Shown: positions 23,101 to 35,170 of the stretch, piece by piece | How the letters are laid out: every line of letters starts with the position of its first letter | How positions within the stretch are numbered: position 1 is the stretch's first letter | NCBI GenBank assembly: GCA_025024175.1 | Contig: QCXZ01000003.1 | Coordinates: 56,810,023-56,874,022 of the forward strand | Reading direction: 5' to 3' | Origin: Rhyzopertha dominica | Lineage: Eukaryota > Arthropoda > Insecta > Coleoptera > Bostrichidae | Length of the DNA: 64,000 nucleotides | The notes under the pieces: generated by a model | The model's input: only the letters and a program-made list of their open reading frames with translations | What the model was told of the DNA's origin: nothing | Databases searched by the model: none | Program-made: the position numbers and the translations under genes

Positions 23101-26100
23101 ATTTAAACTTAGATATTTATTTTAGAACACAATATTCTACATAGTGTATGAGTGGCATCCCCTTCCGATGGGATCCAGGGGGTTAAACAACCCCGAAAAC
23201 ACAGAAAAAATACATATCACGGAAACCGCGCATAGGAAATCATTTAAACTTAGATAATTATTTTAGAATACCATATTCTACATAGTGTATAAGTGACATC
23301 CCCTTCCGATGGGATCTAGGGGTTAAACAACCCCCGAAACAATGAAAAAATTCACATCACGGAAGCAGCGCATAGGAAATCATTTAAACTTATAAATTTA
23401 TTTTAGAACACCATATTCTACATAGTGTATGCAGTGGCATCCCCTTCCGATGGGATCCAGGGGTTAAACAACCCCGAAAACACTGAAAAAATACATATCA
23501 CGGAAACCGCGCATAGGAAATCATTTAAACTTAGATATTTATTTTAGAACACAATATTCTACATAGTGTATGAGTGGCATCCCCTTCCGATGGGATCCAG
23601 GGGGTTAAACAACCCCGAAACACAGAAAAAATACATATCACGGAAACCGCGCATAGGAAATCATTTAAACTTAGATATTATTTTAGAATACCATATTCTT
23701 CATAGTGTATAAGTGACATCCCCTTCCGATGGATCTAGGGGTTAAACAACCCGAAAACAATGAAAAAATTCACATCACGGAAGCAGCGCATAGGAAATCA
23801 TTTAAACTTATAAATTATTTTAGAACACCATATTCTACATAGTGTATGAGTGACATCCCCNTCCGATGGGATCCAGGGGGTTAAACAACCCCGAAAACAC
23901 TGAAAAAATACATATCACGGAAACCNCGCATAGGAAAATCATTTAAACTTAGATATTTATTTTAGAACATCATATTCTACATAGTGTATAAGTGACATCC
24001 CCTTCCGATGGGATCCAGGGGGTTAAACAACCCCGAAAACAATGAAAAAAATACATATCACGGAAACCGCGCATAGGAAATCATTTTAAACTTAGATATT
24101 TATTTTAGAACATCATATTCTACATAGTGTATGAGTGGCATCCCTTCCGATGGGATCCAGGGGGTTAAACAACCCCGAAAACACTGAAAAAATACATATC
24201 ACGGGAAACCGGCGCATAGGAAATCATTAAACTTAGATAATTATTTTAGAATACCATATTCTACATAGTGTATAAGTGACATCCCCTTCCGCATGGGATC
24301 TAGGGGTTAAACAACCCCGAAAACAATGAAAAAATTCACATCACGGAAGCAGCGCATAGGAAATCATTTAAACTTATAAATTTATTTTAGAACACCATAT
24401 TCTACATAGTGTATGAGTGGCATCCCCTTCCGATGGGATCCAGGGGTTAAACAACCCCGAAAACACTGAAAAAATACATATCACGGAAACCGCGCATAGG
24501 AAATCATTTAAACTTAGATATTTATTTTAGAACATCATATTCTACATAGTGTATAAGTGGCATCCCCTTCCGATGGGATCCAGGGGGTTAAACAACCCCG
24601 AAAACAATGAAAAAATACATATCACGGAAACCGCGCATAGGAAATCATTTAAACTTAGATATTTATTTTAGAACATCATATTCTACATAGTGTATGAGTG
24701 GCATCCCCTTCCGATGGGATCCAGGGGGTTAAACAACCCCGAAAACACAGAAAAAATACATATCACGGAAACCGCGCATAGGAAATCATTTAAACTTAGA
24801 TAATTATTTTAGAACACCATATTCTACATAGTGTATAGTGGCATCCCCTTCCGATGGGATCCAGGGGTTAAACAACCCCGAAAACACTGAAAAAATACAT
24901 ATCACGGAAACCGCGCATAGGAAATCATTTAAACTTATAGATTTATTTTAGAACACCATATTCTACATAGTGTATGAGTGNCATCCCCTTCCGATGGGAT
25001 CCAGGGGGTTAAACAACCCCGAAAACACTGAAAAAATACATATCACGGAAACCGCGCATAGGAAATCATTTAAACTTAGATATTTATTTTAGAACATCAT
25101 ATTCTACATAGTGTATAAGTGACATCCCCTTCCGATGGGATCCAGGGGGTTAAACAACCCCGAAAACACTGAAAAAATACATATCACGGAAACCGCGCAT
25201 AGGAAATCATTTAAACTTAGATATTTATTTTAGAACACATATTCTACATAGTGTATAAGTGACATCCCCTTCCGATGGGATCCAGGGGTTAAACAACCCC
25301 GAAAACACTGAAAAAAATACATATCACGGAAACCGCGCATAGGAAATCATTTAAACTTAGATATTTATTTTAGAACACCATATTCTACATAGTGTATAAG
25401 TGACATCCCCTTCCGATGGGATCCAGGGGGTTAAACAACCCCGAAAACACAGAAAAAATACATATCACGGAAACCGCGCATAGGAAATCATTTAAACTTA
25501 GATATTTATTTTAGAAATCATATTCTACATAGTGTATAAGTGACATCCCCTTCCGATGGGATCCAGGGGGTTAAACAACCCCGAAAACACTGAAAAAATT
25601 ACATCACGGAAACAGCGCATAGGAAATCATTTAAACTTATAAATTTATTTTAGAACACCATATTCTACATAGTGTATGAGTGGCATCCCCTTCCGATGGG
25701 ATCCAGGGGGTTAAACAACCCGAAAACACTGAAAAATACATATCACGGAAACCGCGCATAGGAAATCATTTAAACTTAGATATTTATTTTAGAAACCATA
25801 TTCTACATAGTGTATGAGTGACATCCCCTTCCGATGGGATCCAGGGGGTTAAACAACCCCGAAAACACTGAAAAAATACATATCACGGAAACCGCGCATA
25901 GGAAATCATTTAAACTTAGATAATTATTTTAGAATACCATATTCTACATAGTGTATGAGTGACATCCCTTCCGATGGGATCCAGGGGTTAAACAACCCGA
26001 AAACACTAAAAATTCACATCACGGAAACAGCGCATAGGAAATCATTTAAACTTATAAATTTATTTTAGAACATATTCTACATAGTGTATGAGTGGCATCC

Positions 26101-26163
26101 CTTCCGATGGGATCCAGGGGGCTAAACAACCCGAAAGCATTGAAAAATCATATCACGGAAACC
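20150..26163 (+). repeat. 141-bp satellite array, left arm
   Basis: About 42 head-to-tail copies; successive starts at 20474, 20615 and 20756 give the 141-bp period. Each monomer contains GATGGGATCCAGG, a hairpin GGGGTTAAACAACCCC (6-bp stem, 4-nt loop), CACGGAAACCGCGCATAGG and TTCTACATAGTGTAT. The outermost one or two monomers are the most diverged. Alternating sub-types (GTGACATCC and GTGGCATCC; CACTGAA and CACAGAA) hint at a multi-monomer unit. From about 23300 to the gap, single-base indels and N bases become frequent, which looks like lower sequence quality. Confidence 0.95.
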
Positions 26164-26263
26164 NNNNNNNNNNNNNNNNNNNNNNNNNNNNNNNNNNNNN
26201 NNNNNNNNNNNNNNNNNNNNNNNNNNNNNNNNNNNNNNNNNNNNNNNNNNNNNNNNNNNNNNN
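26164..26263. other. Assembly gap, 100 N
   Basis: Exactly 100 N bases, a conventional placeholder for a gap of unknown size. The satellite orientation flips across it. The true centre of the element, including any loop or transposase gene, may be missing. The ORF spanning it is an artefact. Confidence 0.97.
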
Positions 26264-29200
26264 TTGTTTAACCCCCTGGATCCCATCGGAAGGGATACCA
26301 CTCATACACTATGTAGAATATGGTGTTCTAAAATAAATATCTAAGTTTAAATGATTTCCTATGCGCGGTTTCCGTGATATGTATTTTTTCAGTGTTTTCG
26401 GGTTGTTTAACCCCTGGATCCCATCGGAAGGGGATGTCACTTATACACTATGTAGAATATGATGTCTAAAATAAATATCTAAGTTTAAATGATTTCCTAT
26501 GCGCGGTTTCCGTGATATGTATTTTTTCAGTGTTTTCGGGTTGTTTAACCCCCTGGATCCCATCGGAAGGGGATGCCACTCATACACTATGTAGAATATG
26601 GTGTTCTTAAAAATAAATTTATAAGTTTAAATGATTCCTATGCGCTGCTTCCGTGATGTGAATTTTTTCAGTGTTTTCGGGGTTGTTTTAACCCCCTGGA
26701 ATCCCATCGGAAAGGGGATGTCACTTTATACACTATGTAGAATATGGTGTTCTAAAAATAATTATCTAAGTTAAATGATTTCCTATGGCGCCGGTTTCCG
26801 TGATATGTATTTTTTCTGTGTTTTTCGGGGTTGTTTAACCCCCTGGATCCCATCGGAAGGGGATGCCACTCATACACTATGTAGAATATGATGTTCTAAA
26901 ATAAATATCTAAGTTTAAATGATTTCTATGCGCGGTTTTCCGTGATATGTATTTTTCAGTGTTTTCGGGGTTGTTTAACCCCCTGGATCCCATCGGAAGG
27001 GGAATGTCACTTATACACTATGTAGAATATGATGTTCTAAAATAAATATCTAAGTTTAAATGATTTCCTATGCGCGGTTTCCGTGATATGTATTTTTTCA
27101 GTGTTTTCGGGGTTGTTTAACCCCCTGGATCCCATCGGAAGGGGATGCCACTCATACACTATGTAGAATATGGTGTTCTAAAATAAATTTATAAGTTTAA
27201 ATGATTTCCTATGCGCTGCTTCCGTGATGTGAATTTTTCAGTGTTTTCGGGGTTGTTTAACCCCCTAGATCCATCGGAAGGGGATGTCACTTATACACTA
27301 TGTAGAATATGGTTTCTAAAATAATTATCTAAGTTTAAATGATTTCCTATGCGCGGTTTCCGTGATATGTATTTTTTCAGTGTTTTCGGGGTTGTTTAAC
27401 CCCCTGGATCCCATCGGAAGGGGATGTCACTTATACACTATGTAGAATATGATGTTCTAAAATAAATATCTAAGTTTAAATGATTTCCTATGCGCGGTTT
27501 CCGTGATATGTATTTTTTCAGTGTTTTCGGGGTTGTTTAACCCCCTGGATCCCATCGGAAGGGGATGCCACTCATACACTATGTAGAATATGGTGTTCTA
27601 AAATAAATTTATAAGTTTAAATGATTTCCTATGCGCTGCTTCCGTGATGTGAATTTTTTCATTGTTTTCGGGGTTGTTTAACCCCTAGATCCCATCGGAA
27701 GGGGATGTCACTTATACACTATGTAGAATATGGTATTCTAAAATAATTATCTAAGTTTAAATGATTTCCTATGCGCGGTTTCCGTGATATGTATTTTTTC
27801 TGTGTTTTCGGGGTTGTTTAACCCCCTGGATCCCATCGGAAGGGGATGCCACTCATACACTATGTAGAATATTGTGTTCTAAAATAAATATCTAAGTTTA
27901 AATGATTTCCTATGCGCGGTTTCCGTGATATGTATTTTTTCAGTGTTTTCGGGGTTGTTTAACCCCCTGGATCCCATCGGAAGGGGATGTCTCTTATACA
28001 CTATGTAGAATATGAGGTTCTAAAATAAATATCTAAGTTTAAATGATTTCCTATGCGCGGTTTCCGTGATATGTATTTTTTCTGTGTTTTCGGGGTTGTT
28101 TAACCCCCTGGATCCCATCGGAAGGGGATGCCACTCATACACTATGTAGAATATGATGTTCTAAAATAAATATCTAAGTTTAAATGATTTCCTATGCGCG
28201 GTTTCCGTGATATGTATTTGTTCTGTGTTTTCAGGGTTGTTTAACCCCCTGGATCCCATCGGAAGGGGATGCCACTCATACACTATGTAGAATATGGTGT
28301 TCTAAAATAAATATCTAAGTTTAAATGATTTCCTATGCGCGGTTTCCGTGATATGTATTTTTTCAGTGTTTTCGGGGTTGTTTAAGCCCCTGGATCCCAT
28401 CGGAAGGGGATGTCACTTATACACTATGTAGAATATGATGTTCTAAAATAAATATCTAAGTTTAAATGATTTCCTATGCGCGGTTTCCGTGATATGTNTT
28501 TTTTCTGTGTTTTCGGGGTTGTTTAACCCCCTGAATCCCATCGGAAGGGNATGCCACTCATACNCTATGTAGAATATGGTGTTCTAAAATAAATTTATAA
28601 GTTTAAATGATTTCCTATGCGCGGCTTTCCGTGATGTGAATTTTTTCAGTGTTTTCGGGGTTGTTTAACCCCCTGGATCCCATCGGAAGGGGATATCACT
28701 TATACACTATGTAGAATATGGTGTTCTAAAATAATTATCTAAGTTTAAATGATTTCCTATGCGCGGTTTCCGTGATATGTATTTTTTCTGTGTTTTCGGG
28801 GTTGTTTAACCCCCTGGATCCCATCGGAAGGGGATGCCACTCTTACACTATGTAGAATATGATGTTCTAAAATAAATATCTAAGTTTAAATGATTTCCTA
28901 TGCGCGGTTTCCGTGATATGTATTTTTTCAGTGTTTTCGGGGTTGTTTAACCCCCTGGATCCCATCGGAAGGGGATGTCACTTATACACTATGTAGAATA
29001 TGATGTTCTAAAATAAATATCTAAGTTTAAATGATTTCCTATGCGCGGTTTCCGTGATATGTATTTGTTCTGTGTTTTCGGGGTTGTTTAACCCCCTGGA
29101 TCCCGTCGGAAGGGGATGCCACTCATACACTATGTAGAATATGGTGTTCTAAAATAAATATCTAAGTTTAAATGATTTCCTATGCGCGGTTTCCGTGATA

Positions 29201-32200
29201 TGTAATTTTTTCAGTGTTTTCGGGGTTGTTTAACCCCCTGGATCCCATCGGAAGGGGATGTCACTTATACACTATGTAGAATATGATGTTCTAAAATAAA
29301 TATCTAAGTTTAAATGATTTCCTATGCGCGGTTTCCGTGATATGTATTTTTTCAGTGTTTTCGGGGTTGTTTAACTCCCTGGATCCCATCGGAAGGGGAT
29401 GCCACTCATACACTATGTAGAATATGGTGTTCTAAAATAAATTTATAAGTTTAAATGATTTCCTATGCGCTGCTTCCGTGATGTGAATTTTTTCAGTGTT
29501 TTCGGGGTTGTTTAACCCCCTGGATCCCATCGGAAGGGGATGTCACTTATACACTATGTAGAATATGGTGTTCTAAAATAATTATCTATGTTTAAATGAT
29601 TTCCTATGCGCGGTTTCCGTGATATGTATTTTTTTGGTGTTTTCGGGGTTATTTAACCCCATGGATCCCATGGGAAGGGGATGCCACTCATACACTATGT
29701 AGAATATGATGTTCTAAAATAAATATCTAAGTTTAAATGATTTCCTATGCGCGGTTTCCGTGATATGTATTTTTTCAGTGTTTTCGGGGTTGTTTAACCC
29801 CTGGATCCCATCGGAAGGGGATGTCACTTATACACTATGTAGAATATGATATTCTAAAATAAATATCTAAGTTTAAATGATTTCCTATGCGCGGTTTCCG
29901 TGATATGTATTTTTTCAGTGTTTTCGGGGTTGTTTAAGCCCCTGGATCCCATCGGAAGGGGATGTCACTTATACACTATGTAGAATATGGTGTTCTAAAA
30001 TAATTATCTAAGTTTAAATGATTTCCTATGCGCGGTTTCCGTGATATGTATTTTTTCTGTGTTTTCGGGGTTGTTTAACCCCCTGGATCCCATCAGAAGG
30101 GGATGCCACTCATACACTATGTAGAAAATGGTGTTCTAAAATAAATATCTAAGTTTAAATGATTTCCTATGCGCGGTTTCCGTGATATGTATTTTTTCTG
30201 TGTTTTCGGGGTTGTTTAACCCCCTGGATCCCATCGGAAGGGGATGTCACTTATACACTATGTAGAATATGATGTTCTAAAATAAATATCTAAGTTTAAA
30301 TGATTTCCTATGCGCGGTTTCCGTGATATGTATTTTTTCAGTGTTTTCGGGGTTGTTTAAGCCCCTGGATCCCATCGGAAGGGGATGTCACTTATACACT
30401 ATGTAGAATATGGTGTTCTAAAATAAATATCTAAGTTTAAATGATTTCCTATGCGCGGTTGCCGTGATATGTATTTTTTCTGTGTTTTCGGGGTTGTTTA
30501 ACCCCCTGGATCCCATCGGAAGGGGATGCCACTCATACACTATGTAGAATATGGTGTTCTAAAATAAATTTATAAGTTTAAATGATTTCCTATGCGCTGC
30601 TTCCGTGATGTGAATTTTTTCAGTGTTTTCGGGGTTGTTTAACCCCCTGGATCCCATCGGAAGGGGATATCACTTATACACTATGTAGAATATGGTGTTC
30701 TAAAATAATTATCTAAGTTTAAATGATTTCCTATGCGCGGTTTCCGTGATATGTATTTTTTCTGTGTTTTCGGGGTTGTTTAACCCCCTGGATCCCATCG
30801 GAAGGGGATGCCACTCTTACACTATGTAGAATATGATGTTCTAAAATAAATATCTAAGTTTAAATGATTTCCTATGCGCGGTTTCCGTGATATGTATTTT
30901 TTCAGTGTTTTCGGGGTTGTTTAACCCCCTGGATCCCATCGGAAGGGGATGTCACTTATACACTATGTAGAATATGATGTTCTAAAATAAATATCTAAGT
31001 TTAAATGATTTCCTATGCGCGGTTTCCGTGATATGTACTTGTTCTGTGTTTTCGGGGTTGTTTAACCCCCTGGATCCCGTCGGAAGGGGATGCCACTCAT
31101 ACACTATGTAGAATATGGTGTTCTAAAATAAATATCTAAGTTTAAATGATTTCCTATGCGCGGTTTCCGTGATATGTATTTTTTCAGTGTTTTCGGGGTT
31201 GTTTAACCCCCTGGATCCCATCGGAAGGGGATGTCACTTATACACTATGTAGAATATGATGTTCTAAAATAAATATCTAAGTTTAAATGATTTCCTATGC
31301 GCGGTTTCCGTGATATGTATTTTTTCAGTGTTTTCGGGGTTGTTTAACTCCCTGGATCCCATCGGAAGGGGATGCCACTCATACACTATGTAGAATATGG
31401 TGTTCTAAAATAAATTTATAAGTTTAAATGATTTCCTATGCGCTGCTTCCGTGATGTGAATTTTTCAGTGTTTTCGGGGTTGTTTAACCCCCTGGATCCC
31501 ATCGGAAGGGGATGTCACTTATACACTATGTAGAATATGGTGTTCTAAAATAATTATCTAAGTTTAAATGATTTCCTATGCGCGGTTTCCGTGATATGTA
31601 TTTTTTTGGTGTTTTCGGGGTTATTTAACCCCATGGATCCCATGGGAAGGGGATGCCACTCATACACTATGTAGAATATGATGTTCTAAAATAAATATCT
31701 AAGTTTAAATGATTTCCTATGCGCGGTTTCCGTGATATGTATTTTTTCAGTGTTTTCGGGGTTGTTTAACCCCCTGGATCCCATCGGAAGGGGATGTCAC
31801 TTATACACTATGTAGAATATGATATTCTAAAATAAATATCTAAGTTTAAATGATTTCCTATGCGCGGTTTCCGTGATATGTATTTTTTCAGTGTTTTCGG
31901 GGTTGTTTAAGCCCCTGGATCCCATCGGAAGGGGATGTCACTTATACACTATGTAGAATATGGTGTTCTAAAATAATTATCTAAGTTTAAATGATTTCCT
32001 ATGCGCGGTTTCCGTGATATGTATTTTTTCTGTGTTTTCGGGGTTGTTTAACCCCCTGGATCCCATCAGAAGGGGATGCCACTCATACACTATGTAGAAA
32101 ATGGTGTTCTAAAATAAATATCTAAGTTTAAATGATTTCCTATGCGCGGTTTCCGTGATATGTATTTTTTCAGTGTTTTCGGGGTTGTTTAACCCCCTGG

Positions 32201-32690
32201 ATCCCATCGGAAGGGGATGCCACTTATACACTATGTAGAATATGATGTTCTAAAATAAATATCTAAGTTTAAATGATTTCCTATGCGCGGTTTCCGTGAT
32301 ATGTATTTTTTCTGTGTTTTCGGGGTTGTTTAACCCCCTGGATCCCATCGGAAGGGGATGCCACTCATACACTATGTAGAATATGTTGTTCTAAAATAAA
32401 TTTATAGGTTTAAATGATTTCCTATGCGCGGTTTCCGTGATATAATTTTTTTCAGTGTTTTCGGGGTTGTTTTACCCCCTGGATCCATTTGGAAGGGGAT
32501 GCCACTCATAGACTATGTAGAATATGGTGTTCTAAAATAAATGTGTAAGTTTGAATAATTTCGTATGCGCGATTTCCGCGATATGAATTTTTACAATATT
32601 TTCGGGGTTGTTTTGCTCCCTGGGTCCCATCGGAAGGGGATGTCACTTATAATCTTCGTAACAAATACGACGTTGAAATAAATGTGATGA
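26264..32690 (-). repeat. 141-bp satellite array, right arm
   Basis: About 45 copies of the same monomer in inverted orientation. Rare variants recur 1,974 bases apart (14 x 141): the ATATCACTT variant at 28691 and 30665, CCACTCTTACAC at 28837 and 30811, CCCGTCGG at 29103 and 31077, and CCCATGGATCCCATGGG near 29657 and 31629. So a 14-monomer block (about 28500-30470) is duplicated next to itself (about 30474-32440). The right arm reads cleaner than the inner left arm, apart from 26264-27250. Confidence 0.95.
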
Positions 32691-32817
32691 TTCTAATTAT
32701 TAGCGTTGCAGGCGCGTTTAATATTAATACATACGTTGTATGTAACGCACGCCTATGTCCATTCGTGTAACTTCGGAAAAATTGGCTGCTATCATTGGCT
32801 GCTGCTTTCACACCGGT

Positions 32818-32826
32818 TACGTGCTA
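32818..32826. repeat. Right 9-bp target duplication, TACGTGCTA
   Basis: Matches 20010-20018 exactly and is followed at once by the resumed Penelope coding sequence. Confidence 0.92.
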
Positions 32827-33043
32827 CTAGGCTGCAACAGGTAAATAAATCTTCCGTAGCTGAACCCTCATATTAGACTATAACATGATTGACTTTGACA
32901 AAACAAAAATTTTACATAGACAAAAATATTATCACAAAGGTCTAATAAAATAAGCTATAGAAATTTGTAGGAATACTAATAATTTTAATGGGGATTTTGG
33001 AAATTATGAGTTAGGTGACATTTGGAAGGCTACTTTGTAGTTA
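32827..33043 (+). pseudogene. Penelope-like element, 3' part after the insertion
   Basis: Continuation of the GIY-YIG domain and C-terminus: TRLQQVNKSSVAEPSY (family: SAVAEH-type block), then after a frameshift MIDFDKTKILHRQKYYHKGL, AIEICRNTNNFN, and YELGDIWKATL. The sequence order and spacing are those of an uninterrupted Penelope protein, which proves the two halves are one element. A stop inside LIK-A and the frameshift show decay before or since the insertion. No 3' terminus could be recognised beyond 33043. Confidence 0.88.
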
Positions 33044-34629
33044 TCTTTTTTCAAATAGTTCGTGTATATCTAGTAGGTAGGTAGTTCCTTTTTCGTCGTC
33101 AGGTTCTTTTTTATCAGGTTGGCACGTTGTTTCTATGACGTCTCGCTTCCTTGGTCATTTGTTTATTTCCTTTCAAAATTTTGTTTGAACTTGTGTCAGG
33201 CAAATTTTGAGGTTTTTCGTCTTTGACAAAGATTACAGGTGTAATCGCAGCGTCAGACTTATAACTTTTTGTCAGTGTTTTCAAAAGACAGCGATCTTTC
33301 CGAGAAAATATTATCTTATATTATGGACGCTGAAAGCATTCACCCTCGTATTTGAAATAAATCATTGATATACTATCGTAGCAACTAACAGACGTTTTAT
33401 TGGATACTGCCACCTTGTAAATAATACGAAGTTCTCATTTTGTGACTTTCTATACGTTGAATATACATAATTATTTTAAATTAAGCATGTAAAAATGTTT
33501 CATGGGCGGATTTGTTTTTTAAATATTTAGTATTTTATGTATTTACCCACAGTAATTTATTTAGCCGTTCATGTTGAATACACCTATTTTTCTACTTATT
33601 TATTAGTATAGATACACAGAATACTTTAACGACAAAAATATTGAACACGGGGTATACCTACCGGATCCAAAAGCCTAGATGAAAATACATAATGGCATGC
33701 CATACGGGAGCTCGTAGCCAAGAGCGGATATGATTGATGTAGCGATTGTTAAAGATTTATTACGGCAGATTGCGGTTTTAATAAAAATTAAATGCTAGGG
33801 ATCTCATATTCGCATACAAAGGCCGAGAGGTAATCTTGTATGTGACAGGTTATAAAGTATTACAAGATTAAAACCATATGGTCGTCGGTAATGCGATACT
33901 CACAAACTCTGAAAATGCAAATAATAGGAAAGCTTTTGTAGATATGTAGGTTAGTTGCAAGCAACAATCTATGAGACTCATACGAACAGCCGATTACCGG
34001 TCACAATGGTTTACAAGTATTAGCTGAAGCTGTCGTAAATAACAGACGGGTTCGGCACGTCTCACTGTTTTGCAGCGGAGTGGACCGTATCAAAAAATTG
34101 TATTTAGGCTTTTTCAGAATTTTTTCCGTACACATAAATCAATGAGCATCATTTGGTACTATTATTTGAACTACAAATATTTCTCATCTAATAGCTTTTA
34201 ATGTATGACTAAATAGTATTCTTTCCTAATTTAATGAGTAGTATCTATTTTTATAACCATGAATGGTAAACATTCCAATTTCAATGCGGCAGCCCATACT
34301 TTCTAATTTTTGATCGCGGTGTGCAATCGTCCTCTGCCCTGTTTCTTCACAGGTTAAAATTTTCTTTTAATCCGGAGGGCCATAAACGCAGTTTCTTCCT
34401 GTATTTTTGTTTAAATAAGAAGAAATCGGAACTATTCTACTCCTACTATAAACGGTATTGAAAGCATATGTGTTTACTTATATTTTAAAGTTTTACAGCA
34501 TATAAGCGTACCAAATGCAATATTTTTTACTTATTCAGTCATACCTACATATATGCTTACATTTAGCCACTTATTAAGAGGCGTTTGTGACAAATATATT
34601 TCGTAGGGCAACTGGTCAAACAGATTATT
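33044..34629. other. No recognisable gene
   Basis: The first part is probably 3' untranslated sequence of the Penelope-like element. The rest is AT-rich with no motif. Confidence 0.45.
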
Positions 34630-35170
34630 GCTGATTTTAAACCGATTATCATTCTGATATGAATGCGGAAGTGTTTAAAAATTAATTCAAAAACATTTTA
34701 TTGTCCAAATTGCCACCAAACAGCGTCATAGTAATGGACAACGCTAGTTACCATTCGGAGCAACTGGATAAAATTCTAAATACAACAACTAATAGGCAAC
34801 CATTCACGAGTTTTTAAGAAAAGAAGATTTATATTTCGAAGAGGACTACACAATAAATAATTGTTGGAAGTGTTTGGCACAAAAAATTTTTGGAAGAAAT
34901 TTAAAATTGACATTCTCGCTTCCGAATGTGAACACGCCATTCTACTATTACCCCCATATTATTGCATTTTTAAACCCAATGAAATGATATGGGGGCAGTG
35001 GAAACAAAGAATTCGACGAGGGAACACCGGTGGAAAATTTAGCAATTAAATGCTGCAAAAAATTAGACACAAAGCTGAAATAACAAGTGTCGATGCAACG
35101 AGAAATTCAGTGCGGCATGTACCAGACATTGAAAATCGGTACAGAGCGAATCATGTACAAGATATAATAA
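34630..35170 (+). pseudogene. IS630-type DDE transposase, C-terminal half
   Basis: Decayed fragment of a DDE superfamily endonuclease of the IS630/Tc1 group, of a type common in aphids. Visible blocks: DYHSDMNAEVF near 34644, then a stop where relatives have W; LPPNSVIVMDNASYHS (second catalytic D, near 34710); a broken linker; ILLLPPYYCIFKPNEMIWGQ (third catalytic residue E, near 34980); and the C-terminal helix VRHVPDIENRYRANH near 35110. The first catalytic block and the N-terminal HTH are not visible upstream. No terminal repeats were found. Confidence 0.8.

Larger units (their letters stand above)
20019..32817. mobile_element. Giant foldback-like element with satellite arms
   Basis: Inserted in the Penelope-like element with a 9-bp duplication. 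Both ends start ACCGGTGTGAAAGCAGCAGC (left, and right complement), and the first 400 or so bases of the two arms differ at only one position I could find (CAAAG against CAATG). Each arm consists of about 130 bases of unique end followed by about 6 kb of a 141-bp tandem monomer, with the two arms in opposite orientation. A 100-N gap lies where they meet, so any central gene is unseen. Long terminal inverted repeats made of subrepeats, plus a 9-bp duplication, are known from foldback (FB) elements of the Mutator/MULE type. The class is inferred from architecture; no transposase is visible. Confidence 0.85.

Noticed and set aside
26088..26336. ORF across the gap
   Set aside because: It reads through 100 N bases and satellite monomers; not a gene.
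20150..32690. CRISPR-like array
   Set aside because: The whole 141-bp unit repeats with only slight variation and there are no unique spacers. It is a satellite in a eukaryotic transposon.
20019..32817. Pure assembly artefact (a mirrored contig)
   Set aside because: A mirrored join would not produce a 9-bp duplication and a clean continuation of the Penelope ORF on the far side, and the arms differ in monomer number and block structure. The gap size remains unknown.
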